A DNA stretch of 64,000 nt from Chitinophaga agrisoli (GCF_008386695.1 NZ_VUOC01000002.1:248001-312000), one strand, 5' to 3'. Shown: positions 8,941 through 17,702, numbered from the stretch's first letter. The notes: generated from the letters alone by a model not told the origin. A program made the numbers and translations.

Positions 8941-10611
8941 ATGCAGCTAAACAAAACCTTTACCGTTATACTGCTGGGCGTTATTGCAGCCTTGCTTTTC
9001 ATCCCCTTCCTGGGCAGGGTGCACCTGTTCGACTGGGATGAGATCAATTTTGCAGAATGCTCCAGGGAAATGATCAAATTGGACGATTACTCCCGTATCT
9101 ATGTGAACTTCAAGCCTTTCTGGGAAAAACCGCCCATGTTCTTCTGGATGCAGACGGTGGCGATGAAAATGTTCGGATTTAATGAATTTGCCGCCCGTTT
9201 TCCCAATGCGCTTTGTGGTATTGCTACGCTTATTACCCTGTTCCTCTGCGGACAGAAGATCTATGACCGGAAGTTCGGCATCCTGTGGGCGCTGGCCTAT
9301 GGTGGTTCCCTGTTCCCTAATATGTATTTTAAATCCGGGTTGATAGATCCCTGGTTTAACCTGTTCATCTTTCTCTCCCTCTATTTCTTTATCCTGTACC
9401 ACTGGAAAAAGAATGGGTTTGACAGAACGGACCTGCAGAAAAAGCCCCTGTACTACGCGGTATGGGCCGGCATTTTCATGGGCCTGGCCGTGCTTACCAA
9501 GGGACAGGTGGCCCTTATGATGTTTTTACTGGTGCTGGGTGTATACCTTATCTATAACCGCTTTAAGATCTATTTTGGCTGGGGGCATGCCCTGCTGTTC
9601 CTGGTGGTGGCCTCCCTGCTCACCTTCTCCTGGTATGGTTATGAGACCATCAAAAACGGGCCGTGGTTCATTACATCGTTCCTGAAATACCAATACCGCC
9701 TGTTCACCACCCACGATGCGGGGCAGAAAGGTTTTCCCGGTTATCATTTTGTGGTGATCCTGATCGGTTGTTTCCCGGCCTCTATATTCGCTATCCCGGC
9801 TTTTTTCCGCATGCACTATACCAGCCGCTATGATAAAGATTTTAAGATGTGGATGATCATGCTGTTCTGGGTGGTGACCATACTTTTCACCATCGTGCAG
9901 TCCCGCATTATCCATTATTCTTCCATGGCCTGGTTCCCGGTTACATTCCTGGCGGCCTACAGTTTTTATAAATGGGAGCGGAAAGATGCCGCCTATAAAA
10001 AATACGTGGGCGTGCTGGCCGGCATACTGGGCAGCCTGGAAGGTTTTGTACTGTTATTGGTAGCTGTTATTGCCCTCAACATCAAAAAGCTGGTACCTTA
10101 TGTATCAGACACGTTTGCGCAGGCCAATATGCAGGCGGATGTACATTGGAACGGCCTGGAAGGCCTGGTAGGCATACTGATGATCGTATCTGTGATAATG
10201 GGCCTGGTATGGCTCAGGAAACGCGCCTTTATCAAAGCGGCATGGGCCTTTTTTGGCGGCACCGCCATCGTTATATTCCTGGCGGCAGCTATTATTGTGC
10301 CTAAAGTGGAACGGTATTCCCAGGGCGCCGCTATCGATTTCCTGATACAGCGGCAGGGCGAAGACTGTTATGTAAACTCCCTGGGCTACTGGAGTTACGC
10401 GCCTTTCTTCTATGCGCAGAAAGAGCCCCCCACCAATCCCAAATCCTATGAAGAATGGTGGCTGCTGACCGGCGATATAGATAAACCGGCTTATTTCATT
10501 ACCAAGGTAGACCGGGTAGATGGTTACACTAAACAGCATCCGGATCTGAAAGAGCTGTACCGTAAAAACGGCTTTGTGTTCCTGAAAAGGGAGATCCCCG
10601 CGAAACAATAA
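8941..10611 (+). CDS. GT39 (ArnT/PMT-like) membrane glycosyltransferase
   Basis: The 556-residue polytopic protein has roughly a dozen hydrophobic segments and a first periplasmic loop with FDWDEINFAECSREM followed by FKPFWEKPPMFFWMQ. This acidic plus KPP pattern is that of the ArnT/PMT superfamily, which moves a sugar from a polyprenyl-phosphate donor to lipid A or protein in the periplasm. The substrate cannot be read from sequence; lipid A or another surface acceptor is plausible given the glycan genes that follow. The start at 8941 is chosen over an in-frame GTG at 8854 because a consensus promoter lies between them. A bidirectional terminator follows. Confidence 0.85.
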   Translation: MQLNKTFTVILLGVIAALLFIPFLGRVHLFDWDEINFAECSREMIKLDDYSRIYVNFKPFWEKPPMFFWMQTVAMKMFGFNEFAARFPNALCGIATLITLFLCGQKIYDRKFGILWALAYGGSLFPNMYFKSGLIDPWFNLFIFLSLYFFILYHWKKNGFDRTDLQKKPLYYAVWAGIFMGLAVLTKGQVALMMFLLVLGVYLIYNRFKIYFGWGHALLFLVVASLLTFSWYGYETIKNGPWFITSFLKYQYRLFTTHDAGQKGFPGYHFVVILIGCFPASIFAIPAFFRMHYTSRYDKDFKMWMIMLFWVVTILFTIVQSRIIHYSSMAWFPVTFLAAYSFYKWERKDAAYKKYVGVLAGILGSLEGFVLLLVAVIALNIKKLVPYVSDTFAQANMQADVHWNGLEGLVGILMIVSVIMGLVWLRKRAFIKAAWAFFGGTAIVIFLAAAIIVPKVERYSQGAAIDFLIQRQGEDCYVNSLGYWSYAPFFYAQKEPPTNPKSYEEWWLLTGDIDKPAYFITKVDRVDGYTKQHPDLKELYRKNGFVFLKREIPAKQ

Positions 10612-10625
10612 ATAAGATTACCCAT

Positions 10626-10670
10626 AAAAAAACAGCCAGGTATCGTTACATACCTGGCTGTTGCTTTTTT
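10626..10670. terminator. Bidirectional intrinsic terminator
   Basis: AACAGCCAGGTA (10631-10642) and TACCTGGCTGTT (10651-10662) form a perfect 12-bp stem, flanked by an A-run on the left and a T-run on the right. It serves both convergent genes. Confidence 0.88.
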
Positions 10671-10682
10671 ATAAATGGCCTG

Positions 10683-11543
10683 TTATTTCTTGCGGGAAAA
10701 GAGGCGTAAGATATTGCTCACAATTTTATCGTTGGAACCCAGCCAGCCCTTTACTTCGGTATACGTAGCTACCATGAAATTGTCCAGCTTCACCATGAAC
10801 TTCTTCTTGCCTTCGCCCGGCCTTGCCATGTAATGCGTAGCCCTGCGGAAAGGTTTATCCTCGATAGAGTAATAGTATAATGCTATAGAACGGCGATACT
10901 GGTCTTCCGGGCAGGTCATCGGCTCCGGATGGCCATGGTAAGAGTCCGCATCTGTGTTAAAGATCACGCAGCGGTTAAACACCGGCAGCACTTTCTTTTC
11001 GCAGGCTTTCATTTCTGTATCCCACAGCTCCAGCTTACCGCCCCACTCTTCCTGCCAGCCTTTATTCAGGTATACCAGCACATTTACCCGGCGTTGCCAG
11101 TGGCGGTGATGCGGATGCACGGTAAAGTCGGCATGGATGTTCAGGAAACCGCCCTTGCCGGACTGGTGGATGCCACCGCCTTCCAGGTGATCGTCTTTCT
11201 GCAGGTTATCAATCCCGGTCAGGGTGCTGAGAAATTGCAGGAACTCAGGGGAGTTGAGCTCATTAATAGTATGTTTGATATTATCCGGTAAAAGGTCCAG
11301 CTTATTAAGGCCTCTCTTTTTTTCATTATAATGGACATAGTTGATCCAGCCGTCTGATTTATTGAGCTGGTTAAACTCCTCAATGCATTTATCCAGCATA
11401 GCAGGATTCAGGAAATTTTCCAGTACGATATGCGGGTAAGGATTGGCCTCCTGGTATTGCCGGCTCAACATGGGCAATTCACTATTCCAGTGATTCAGGT
11501 CTATTACTGTTGCAGGTGGTGTGGTGAGTGTTTGCAATTTCAA
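10683..11543 (-). CDS. 2OG-Fe(II) oxygenase (prolyl-hydroxylase type)
   Basis: The protein has a double-stranded beta-helix iron site: HAD (about residues 137-139) as HxD, a distal histidine in DSYHGHPEP, and an arginine in RRSIALYYY for 2-oxoglutarate. This is the prolyl 4-hydroxylase-like superfamily; enzymes of this kind are common beside surface-glycan genes and hydroxylate proteins, sugars or small molecules. The start is not certain. An apparent TTG at 11561 overlaps the -7 element and so lies upstream of the probable transcription start. TTG at 11543 or 11537 gives a protein matching the usual N-terminus (YQEANPYPHIVLENFL near residue 30). The first ATG, at 11471, would give 262 residues. 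Confidence 0.78.
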   Translation of the reverse strand: MKLQTLTTPPATVIDLNHWNSELPMLSRQYQEANPYPHIVLENFLNPAMLDKCIEEFNQLNKSDGWINYVHYNEKKRGLNKLDLLPDNIKHTINELNSPEFLQFLSTLTGIDNLQKDDHLEGGGIHQSGKGGFLNIHADFTVHPHHRHWQRRVNVLVYLNKGWQEEWGGKLELWDTEMKACEKKVLPVFNRCVIFNTDADSYHGHPEPMTCPEDQYRRSIALYYYSIEDKPFRRATHYMARPGEGKKKFMVKLDNFMVATYTEVKGWLGSNDKIVSNILRLFSRKK

Positions 11544-11558
11544 ACATTTTATAAGTAA

Positions 11559-11589
11559 CAAATATAGCGCCTACCGCTTGTTGGACAAA
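11559..11589 (-). promoter_or_regulatory. Consensus promoter of the 2OG oxygenase gene
   Basis: On the minus strand TTTG (11589-11586), exactly 19 nt, then TATATTTG (11566-11559). This is a very good match to the Bacteroidota promoter and places transcription start near 11552, which decides against a start codon at 11561. Confidence 0.72.
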
Positions 11590-11825
11590 AAAGGTTTTCA
11601 GCCAACAAAGTATAAAAATAAACTGTTAAATGTAAGTTGTGTTTTTGTTAAAACGGGGCTACCTCTAAGTAACTCAGTTCCAACCGGTTTAGCCGCTTCC
11701 TTAAAAATAACGGTTTGGCAGCCTTAACATTGGCGTAATGTGTGAAATTTATATGTAATCCTGTAATATTTATACTTTTTCGCGTAACCGGCGGCTGATC
11801 TTTGTGTTACCATAAAATCAACTGT

Positions 11826-12188
11826 ATGACCATTTTAAAGATAGTCAATTCCATTTTTATCCTCTTTGCGGTGTATATGGGCTTTAAGCAAGGCTGGGCC
11901 ATGTATACGGGGCAACCGGAGATGCTGACCCTATTTAACCGCTGGCATTTGGGCAAAACGGGTATGGCAGTTAACGGTATTATTACCATCATTAGCGCCC
12001 TGCTGATCCTTTACCCCCGGACATTCATATGGGGTAATTTCCTGATGGCTGCCTGTATTTTGCTGATCATTTGTTTTCACTTGTTGGAAAAGGATCTGAA
12101 AGGCGCGGCGATAGAGTTGCCTTTCTTTCTTTTGAATCTTATTATTATCTACCTGCAGCATCCGCTGTCTAAAACAAATCCGGTATGA
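11826..12188 (+). CDS. DoxX-like four-helix membrane protein
   Basis: The 120-residue protein is nearly all membrane: four hydrophobic helices (about 5-22, 48-65, 68-86, 92-112) with a first loop containing GWAMYTGQPEMLTLFNRWHL. This resembles the DoxX-like family of small inner-membrane proteins, whose role is often linked to redox or membrane stress but is not established. The ATG at 11826 is preferred to an in-frame TTG at 11802. Its stop overlaps the next start (ATGA), so the two genes are translationally coupled. Confidence 0.6.
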   Translation: MTILKIVNSIFILFAVYMGFKQGWAMYTGQPEMLTLFNRWHLGKTGMAVNGIITIISALLILYPRTFIWGNFLMAACILLIICFHLLEKDLKGAAIELPFFLLNLIIIYLQHPLSKTNPV

Positions 12189-12607
12189 AAGCAATTCTTT
12201 TTGTACTGCTGCTGGCTGGTAGTACCGCGTATGCCCAGAAAGATACGCCCCTTCCTCCTGTTAAACCGATTAAAACACAATATATGAATACGGACAAACT
12301 GACCCATCCTATCGTTAAAAAAGCTATTGACGCGCTGCAGGCTGCGGATCGTAATACCTGGTTTGCACAGTTCACGGAGGATGCTGAGCTGTATGATGAT
12401 GGGAATAAAATGAACCTGCGGAGTTTTTTTGACAAGGCGATGGGGCATGAGCGCTTTACGAGTATTGATAAAGTGGAGAATAAGGGGTTGGATGTGTATG
12501 GGCATTTCCATAGTGACCAATGGGGGGATTTTAAGACTTATTTTAAATTTAAAGTGAATGGGAGTGGGAAGGTTGAGCGGTTGGATATTGGGCAGGCGAA
12601 TTATTGA
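12185..12607 (+). CDS. Secreted NTF2-like (SnoaL-type) protein
   Basis: The 140-residue protein has a signal peptide (1-18, ending AYAQ) and a single NTF2-like cone-fold domain: LTHPIVKKAIDALQAADRNT helix, WFAQFTEDAELYDDG, then a C-terminal beta sheet with GDFKTYFKFKVNGSGKVERLDIG. Such domains bind small ligands or act as simple enzymes; no specific activity can be assigned. It overlaps the DoxX-like gene by 4 bp and should be made with it. The last third of the gene is poorer in C and richer in G/A/T than its neighbours. Confidence 0.65.
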   Translation: MKAILFVLLLAGSTAYAQKDTPLPPVKPIKTQYMNTDKLTHPIVKKAIDALQAADRNTWFAQFTEDAELYDDGNKMNLRSFFDKAMGHERFTSIDKVENKGLDVYGHFHSDQWGDFKTYFKFKVNGSGKVERLDIGQANY

Positions 12608-12647
12608 TTTGTGATTACTGACTACTGGCTATGGTGGCTGTGTACCA

Positions 12648-12753
12648 TGCAGGGCAGGTTCAAAAATGGCCTGCGCCCGCCGCGGGTTGGCTGCCTGGGT
12701 AGTGGGCTGTATGAGCCGCGCCGGCCAAGGGCCATTTTGAATCCTGCCCTGCA
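12648..12753. repeat. Long imperfect palindrome in a convergent intergenic gap
   Basis: TGCAGGGCAGGTTCAAAAAT and on to 12671 pairs with 12730-12753 as 24-nt arms, matching at all but one bulged base on each side. The 58-nt centre is very GC-rich and has further self-complementary segments (CCGCGGGTTGGCT against AGCCGCGCCGGCC-like). The gap lies between the NTF2-like gene and the GNAT gene. It could act as a bidirectional terminator, a REP-like element or a structured RNA. Confidence 0.6.
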
Positions 12754-12857
12754 ATGACAGTATACCGTAGCTGGGTAGTTGTTGACCATGGGTTAGAATA
12801 ACGGGCAGATGGCGCGCTGCAGGGCCCACCACTCTCAATTACTCTCAAACAAAACAT

Positions 12858-13292
12858 CTAAAACCGTAAGCTGAAATGATGCGCGGAGAGTTTGTATCCC
12901 TTGTTTAGATAAAGTCTATGGGCATCATTAAGCTGAAAGCCACTGTCCAGCACAACGCCCGTTTTATTCGTTTCACGGGCTAACTGTTGAATGTAGTCCA
13001 GTAACGCACCCGCATAACCTTTTCCACGATAGGCGGGTAGCGTGCACAGGTCGTCTATGTAAATGTATCTGCCGCCATGGAGGGAATGGAGATTACGGTA
13101 GCCTGCAAAGGCCGCGGCATCGCATGAAGAGCCGGCACCTGCTATGTATAACATATGATAGCCGTCTTCCTTCATCTCTTTTACCTGGCGGATGTATGCT
13201 TCCTTATTGTCAAGATGGGGACGCAGCAGGTGTACTACCTCCCAGCAATCCCCGATCTCTTTTTCGCTTTGCGCGAATTTTATCTGGTACAT
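12858..13292 (-). CDS. GNAT family N-acetyltransferase
   Basis: The 144-residue protein is a compact GNAT enzyme. The acetyl-CoA pyrophosphate loop is clear as LPAYRGKGYAGALL (about residues 85-100), preceded by the beta strand YIYIDDLCT and followed by the strand GVVLDSG and a terminal LYLNKGYKL typical of GNATs. The acceptor is not predictable. It is the last gene of an operon with an AhpD-like protein 9 bp upstream and a DoxX protein before that, divergent from a MocR regulator. Confidence 0.85.
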   Translation of the reverse strand: MYQIKFAQSEKEIGDCWEVVHLLRPHLDNKEAYIRQVKEMKEDGYHMLYIAGAGSSCDAAAFAGYRNLHSLHGGRYIYIDDLCTLPAYRGKGYAGALLDYIQQLARETNKTGVVLDSGFQLNDAHRLYLNKGYKLSAHHFSLRF

Positions 13293-13301
13293 GGTCCCGT
13301 T

Positions 13302-13742
13302 TTAAAATTGTGGGTGCATATGCAGGGAGACGCCAATACGGTTCCATGCATTGATAGTAATGATCGCCATAATGATCTGGGCGGTCTTCTCTTCGCCAAA
13401 TAAGGCCATGGACTTATTATACAGCGTATCGCTGAGACCATGCTGATGTATTAAGGTGATCTCTTCTGTCATCTCCAGCAACAGTTGCTCCTCTTCAGAG
13501 AAATGATTCACCGCCTCGCGCCATACGCCCACCAGGTACATACGTTTAGGGTCTTCTCCCATCTTCAGCGCATCCTCCGTATGTTTATGCACGCAAAGCG
13601 CACATCCGTTGATCAGGGAAGCTCTCACTTTGATAAGTTCATAATGACGTTTATCAAGGGAGGTGGATTCCATGTATTTATCCAACGCGTCCATGGCGGC
13701 ATAAGCGGCAGGTTGCACCTTGCTCATTTTTAATCTTGACAT
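13302..13742 (-). CDS. AhpD-like carboxymuconolactone decarboxylase family protein
   Basis: The 146-residue all-helical protein carries the redox motif of the AhpD/CMD family: C47-x2-C50 followed by histidines (CALCVHKHTEDA). Members act as alkylhydroperoxidase-like disulfide enzymes. The C-terminal NAWNRIGVSL is also typical. It sits between DoxX and GNAT genes in one operon, a set often found beside MocR-type regulators. ATG at 13742 is used; a second ATG five codons in is possible. Confidence 0.85.
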   Translation of the reverse strand: MSRLKMSKVQPAAYAAMDALDKYMESTSLDKRHYELIKVRASLINGCALCVHKHTEDALKMGEDPKRMYLVGVWREAVNHFSEEEQLLLEMTEEITLIHQHGLSDTLYNKSMALFGEEKTAQIIMAIITINAWNRIGVSLHMHPQF

Positions 13743-13770
13743 CTTAATCCTTTTTTATTGTTTCTTTTTT

Positions 13771-13847
13771 ATGCTGTTTTATCGTTCTGTTTTGTTGTTC
13801 TGTTTTGTTGCGCTGTTTATTGTTCTGTTTTGTTGTTCTGTTTTATT
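13771..13847. repeat. 13-bp tandem repeat array (about six units)
   Basis: Units of 13 bp with consensus GTTCTGTTTTGTT start at 13771 (degenerate), 13784, 13797, 13810 (12 bp, degenerate), 13822 and 13835. Units 2, 3 and 5 are identical. The array fills the DoxX-to-AhpD-like intercistronic gap and its last unit overlaps the DoxX stop codon (13843-13845). On the transcribed minus strand it is A/C-rich. Confidence 0.8.
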
Positions 13848-14331
13848 GTTGAAAGATATTGCTGGTATCGAAATTAGTTCTACGGTTATTCAGGCGGTTG
13901 TCCAGGCTGTATTTATATATGGGCATGGTGGCGAGTAAAAAGCTGCCCGCGCTGGCCGTGAATACGGAGTAATTAAGCGGCGCCTGTACGCCAAAGGCAA
14001 AGGTCATACACAGCGCGAAGGTTAACAGCAACAGACCGCTGCCAAGCGCTGCCCAACGGGTAAAGAGACCAATGATCAGCAACGTGCCAAAGATGATCTC
14101 TGACAGAGAAGCGATGAAAGCAAATACCTCTGCAATGCCGGCCGGCAGGAAGAACAGTACCTTACTGGCGTATTGCATAAAATGCGGCCAGTCGCCCCAG
14201 CTGATACGCGCGCCGCCCGGCGGGCCCCATACGCCAAAACGGTCTAGGCCCGGACAGATATAACTGGCGCCGATGGCGATGCGGAGAAAAAGCTGGATAT
14301 AGTCCTGTTTGTTATTCGTTTGGTGATTCAT
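13843..14331 (-). CDS. DoxX family membrane protein
   Basis: The 162-residue protein has four membrane helices and the DoxX signature features: an N-terminal LRIAIGASYICPGLDRFG and WGDWPHFMQYASKVLFFLPAGIAEVFAFIASLSEIIFGTLLIIG. DoxX proteins are inner-membrane proteins linked to thiol/redox balance in some bacteria. First gene of the operon DoxX, AhpD-like, GNAT. It diverges from the MocR gene, whose product is the obvious candidate regulator. Confidence 0.8.
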   Translation of the reverse strand: MNHQTNNKQDYIQLFLRIAIGASYICPGLDRFGVWGPPGGARISWGDWPHFMQYASKVLFFLPAGIAEVFAFIASLSEIIFGTLLIIGLFTRWAALGSGLLLLTFALCMTFAFGVQAPLNYSVFTASAGSFLLATMPIYKYSLDNRLNNRRTNFDTSNIFQQ

Positions 14332-14413
14332 ATAGGTCCATGTTTGATACTACAAAAATATCGGGTCATTGGCCTATCTTTATAGTCCAGATAATACAAA
14401 CCGGGTAGTCCAC
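14332..14413. promoter_or_regulatory. Divergent promoter region of the DoxX operon and the MocR gene
   Basis: On the minus strand TATTTTTG at 14360-14353 fits the -7 element for the DoxX operon. On the plus strand TATCTTTA at 14374-14381 is a near match for the regulator gene, 33 nt before its ATG. No clear -33 boxes are seen, which would fit activation by a regulator. Confidence 0.45.
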
Positions 14414-15880
14414 ATGCTTCCTTTTCAAACGCTTCTAACCATCAATAAAGATTCCGCGGCGCCGGTATACCAGCAGATCGCCAACGGGCTGGTAGGGCTT
14501 ATCCGCGATGGGGTGATCAAACCCGGCGCTGGCCTGCCCGGCAGCCGGGAGCTGGCGCTTATATTGCAGGTACACCGTAAAACCATTGTAGCGGCCTACC
14601 AGGAGCTGTTTACGCAGGACTGGATAGAGACCATTCCCCGTAAAGGCGTGATCGTTTCCCAGAAGCTGCCGGAGATCAAACCCCGCAGTTTTAAAGCGGT
14701 GGCCAAGATACCGGCCTATGCAGGCAATACCGGTTTTCCCTTTCAGCAGGTAGGCCCTTACCCTGCGACCATGGTCAGATCTGGCGAGCACCGGCTGATG
14801 ATCAATGATGGCTTTCCGGACCATCGTATTGCCCCCATTGATATGCTGATGCGGGAATACCGTAGCCTCTTCCACAGTCCCGGTATAAAACGGTATGCGG
14901 CTTACGGCAGCATGTCTGGCCCGCTTAGCCTGCGTACGGAGCTGACCGGCTTCCTGTCTGAAACACGGGGGCTGAACATAGGCGCGCAGAATATATTGCT
15001 GACACATGGCGCGCAGATGTCCATCTACATTGCGGCGCGGCTGATATTAAAGCCCGGCGCCACCGTGCTGGTTGGCGATCCCAATTATTTTATGGCGGAT
15101 ATGATCTTTCAGCAATGCGGGGCCAAACTGCAACGCATTCCGCTGGATGAGCAGGGCATGGATGTAGACGCTATTGCAGCCATTTGCAAACGTAAAAAAC
15201 CGGACCTGCTGTATATTATCCCCCATCACCACCACCCTACCACCGTTACCCTTAGTGCAGAGCGGCGTATGAAGCTGCTGGAGCTGATCCGCCAATACCG
15301 GTTCCCGGTGATAGAGGATGATTATGACTATGATTTTCACTACGGCGGCAGCCCCATACTGCCACTGGCCAGCGCAGATCATGATGGCAATGTGATCTAT
15401 ATAGGTTCCCTCACCAAATCGCTGGCTACGTTTATGCGGGTGGGTTATATGGTAGCGCCGGAGAACTTTATACAGGAAGCGGCCGTATTAAGAAGGATCA
15501 TTGATATCCGCAGCGATAATGTGCTGGAAGAGGCCCTGGCCACGCTGTTCAGAAATGGGGATATGCAGCGCCACCTGAAAAAATCCGTGAAGTTATACCA
15601 TGAAAGGCGGGATCATCTCTGCAACCTGCTGGACCAGGAGCTGAAGCATGTGGTGAAGTTCCATAAACCGGCGGGCGGTATGGCTGTATGGGCACAGTTT
15701 GATAAAAAGTATCCCTTGCCGGCCATTGCCGCCAAGGCAGCCGCCAATGGTTTGCTGATGAGCGACGGCGCCAGCTACAGCTTTCATACGCATAACTATA
15801 ACGCGTTGCGTATGGGCTTTGCATCGCTGAATGAAAAGGAGCTGAGCGAAGTAGTGGAGATCCTTAAGAAACTGGTGTGA
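14414..15880 (+). CDS. MocR/PdxR-type GntR regulator with aminotransferase domain
   Basis: The 488-residue protein joins a GntR winged helix (about 10-80; APVYQQIANGLVGLIRDGVI, GLPGSRELALILQVHRKTIVAAYQEL) to a fold type I aminotransferase-like domain (about 105-488). The PLP lysine is K335 in GSLTKSLATFMRVGY, and the upstream DDYDYDFHY fits the cofactor site. MocR proteins sense vitamin B6 or amino compounds and usually control an adjacent divergent gene, here the DoxX/AhpD-like/GNAT operon. ATG 14414 is preferred over an in-frame TTG at 14369. Its stop directly abuts the stop of the convergent glycosyltransferase gene. Confidence 0.88.
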   Translation: MLPFQTLLTINKDSAAPVYQQIANGLVGLIRDGVIKPGAGLPGSRELALILQVHRKTIVAAYQELFTQDWIETIPRKGVIVSQKLPEIKPRSFKAVAKIPAYAGNTGFPFQQVGPYPATMVRSGEHRLMINDGFPDHRIAPIDMLMREYRSLFHSPGIKRYAAYGSMSGPLSLRTELTGFLSETRGLNIGAQNILLTHGAQMSIYIAARLILKPGATVLVGDPNYFMADMIFQQCGAKLQRIPLDEQGMDVDAIAAICKRKKPDLLYIIPHHHHPTTVTLSAERRMKLLELIRQYRFPVIEDDYDYDFHYGGSPILPLASADHDGNVIYIGSLTKSLATFMRVGYMVAPENFIQEAAVLRRIIDIRSDNVLEEALATLFRNGDMQRHLKKSVKLYHERRDHLCNLLDQELKHVVKFHKPAGGMAVWAQFDKKYPLPAIAAKAAANGLLMSDGASYSFHTHNYNALRMGFASLNEKELSEVVEILKKLV

Positions 15881-16819
15881 TCATTTGAACAACCCCTGTA
15901 CCCAGCGTTTAAAGCGCCGTTTGGGCTTATTATACCGCCGCCATTTGGCGTCCAGATCATACTCCTTCCGGAAGAAAAAATAGTCTGCCTCTTTTTCCGG
16001 TATAAAATATACGGGATGTAATAACGGTTGCGCCATATTGCCGGCAGGCACATTGGCATTATGGTTCACATCAAAGGTGTGGGTAGCATTGTTGCCAAAA
16101 CCAATATTGGTGATGAGGTTTACATTAGGAACAGCACAGAGCCCGTTGTTGAAGAAAGTCTGCAGCTGGAACTGGTAATCCCAGGTATCTACCTTGCCTG
16201 CTTTGGTATCCCTGAAGATCTGCAGCCAGGCGGCAAAAAGGAACGGATCAGGGAACATTTTCCTTAACCATGCCTCCGCATCCGCGTCATTATACAAGGC
16301 CAGCTCCCGGTCATAATTTTTCCAGGCGCGGCGCCAGCTGGCCCATCCCCATATATTGCTGTGCTGTGAAAAATAATAGCTGGCATCGCCCCATTGTTTA
16401 CCATCCTGGGAGTTGGTGCCGGTTATATTACGGATCCGGCTATCATGCCGGTATTTTGCCAGTAAAGTATCGCAGAAATAGAAGAAGCTGTTAGAGGGCA
16501 GGCAATCATCTTCCAGTATAATACCTTCCTCTTCCTGTTCAAAGAACCAGCTGATGGCCTGTGATACCGCCATTTTGCAACCCTGGTTCTGCTCAAAGAA
16601 AAGATGTTTTACCTCACAGTCCCAATCCACCTTGGACACAATTTCCCGCGTTTGCCGGCAACCTTCCACATCAGCGGTATTGCCCTCCCTTGGCCCGTCT
16701 GCAGCAATATACAGGCGGGCGGGTCTGGCCGCGCGGATCTGGTCAAACACCTGTTGCGTGGTATCCGGTCGTCTGAAAACTATGAATAACACAGGAGACT
16801 GTACGGTGTGGTTGGTCAT
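15881..16819 (-). CDS. GT-A fold glycosyltransferase (HlpA-like)
   Basis: The 312-residue protein begins with PVLFIVFRRPDTTQQVFDQI and continues with LYIAADGPR, EQNQGCKMAVSQAISWFF and GIILEDDCLPSNSFFYFCD, the nucleotide-sugar binding pattern with the acidic metal motif. It then has FSQHSNIWGWASWRRAWKNYD. This arrangement matches the group annotated as nucleotide-diphospho-sugar transferases or hemolytic protein HlpA-like; the donor and acceptor are unknown. It is transcribed alone on the minus strand at the edge of the surface-glycan cluster. Confidence 0.75.
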   Translation of the reverse strand: MTNHTVQSPVLFIVFRRPDTTQQVFDQIRAARPARLYIAADGPREGNTADVEGCRQTREIVSKVDWDCEVKHLFFEQNQGCKMAVSQAISWFFEQEEEGIILEDDCLPSNSFFYFCDTLLAKYRHDSRIRNITGTNSQDGKQWGDASYYFSQHSNIWGWASWRRAWKNYDRELALYNDADAEAWLRKMFPDPFLFAAWLQIFRDTKAGKVDTWDYQFQLQTFFNNGLCAVPNVNLITNIGFGNNATHTFDVNHNANVPAGNMAQPLLHPVYFIPEKEADYFFFRKEYDLDAKWRRYNKPKRRFKRWVQGLFK

Positions 16820-16891
16820 GCTGTTGACGGTAGCTTTAATGCGGCGACAAAATTAATTTTTTTTAATTTAGCAAACAATTTAACCAGAACT

Positions 16892-17662
16892 ATGAACAGC
16901 GGGGCCTTGCAAGTACCTGATAACGTATTGATCAGCATCATTATTGCCACTTTTAATGCAGGAAAACACTTGCGGGACTGCCTCGCCTCCATCGAATCCC
17001 TTACAGAAAAGCGTATAGAAGTAGTGATCTCCGATGGCGGCAGCACTGATGATACCTTATCTATCGTAAAAGAATTTCAGCAACGGCTTTTTATCACCTG
17101 TAACAGCGCGCCGGATAAGGGCATTTATGACGCCATGAACAAAGGCGTACAGCTGGCCAAAGGCCGCTGGGTGCATTTCCTGGGGGCGGATGACCGTGTG
17201 CTGCCAGGCTTTAGCGAACTGGCTGCACAGCTGCAGGATGAGCATACGGTCTATTATGGCAACAGCACGCCTTACTATGGCGACAGCGGTTTAACGCCGC
17301 TGCTGCTTATAGGTAAATTCAGCAATTACCGGCTGGCCAAACACTGTATGAACCACCAGGCTATTATCTATCCCATAGCGGCTTTCCGTAAATACCAGTA
17401 TAACCTGCGTTATAAGGTGTATGCGGATTATGCCATGAACATCCGGCTTTGGGGCGACCGTGCCTTTAAAAAAGTATTTCACCCGGTGAATGTTGTGCAG
17501 TATGATATGACGGGCTTTTCCTCCATCACCAATGATATACCCTTTAAGCAGGACAAGCTGCAGCTGATCCGTGAAAGCATGGGCTGGATGATGTACCTGC
17601 GCATGTTATATAAACGGTATAAGAAAAAGTTACAGGGCGAAAAAGATTTCTGGGGAGTATGA
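16892..17662 (+). CDS. Family 2 glycosyltransferase
   Basis: The 256-residue GT2 enzyme has the classic N-terminus ISIIIATFNAGKHLRDCLASI, EVVISDGGSTDDT, and DKGIYDAMNKGVQLAKGRWVHFLGADD with the DxD-like metal site. This subgroup (WcaA/WcaE-like) acts in cell-surface polysaccharide assembly. The reading frame is open further upstream to 16808, but the AT-rich leader at 16850-16890 is promoter-like, so ATG 16892 is chosen. Confidence 0.83.
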   Translation: MNSGALQVPDNVLISIIIATFNAGKHLRDCLASIESLTEKRIEVVISDGGSTDDTLSIVKEFQQRLFITCNSAPDKGIYDAMNKGVQLAKGRWVHFLGADDRVLPGFSELAAQLQDEHTVYYGNSTPYYGDSGLTPLLLIGKFSNYRLAKHCMNHQAIIYPIAAFRKYQYNLRYKVYADYAMNIRLWGDRAFKKVFHPVNVVQYDMTGFSSITNDIPFKQDKLQLIRESMGWMMYLRMLYKRYKKKLQGEKDFWGV

Positions 17663-17702
17663 TTAATGAAATGTATATATCTTTATCGTTCCAATTGTAT
17701 GC

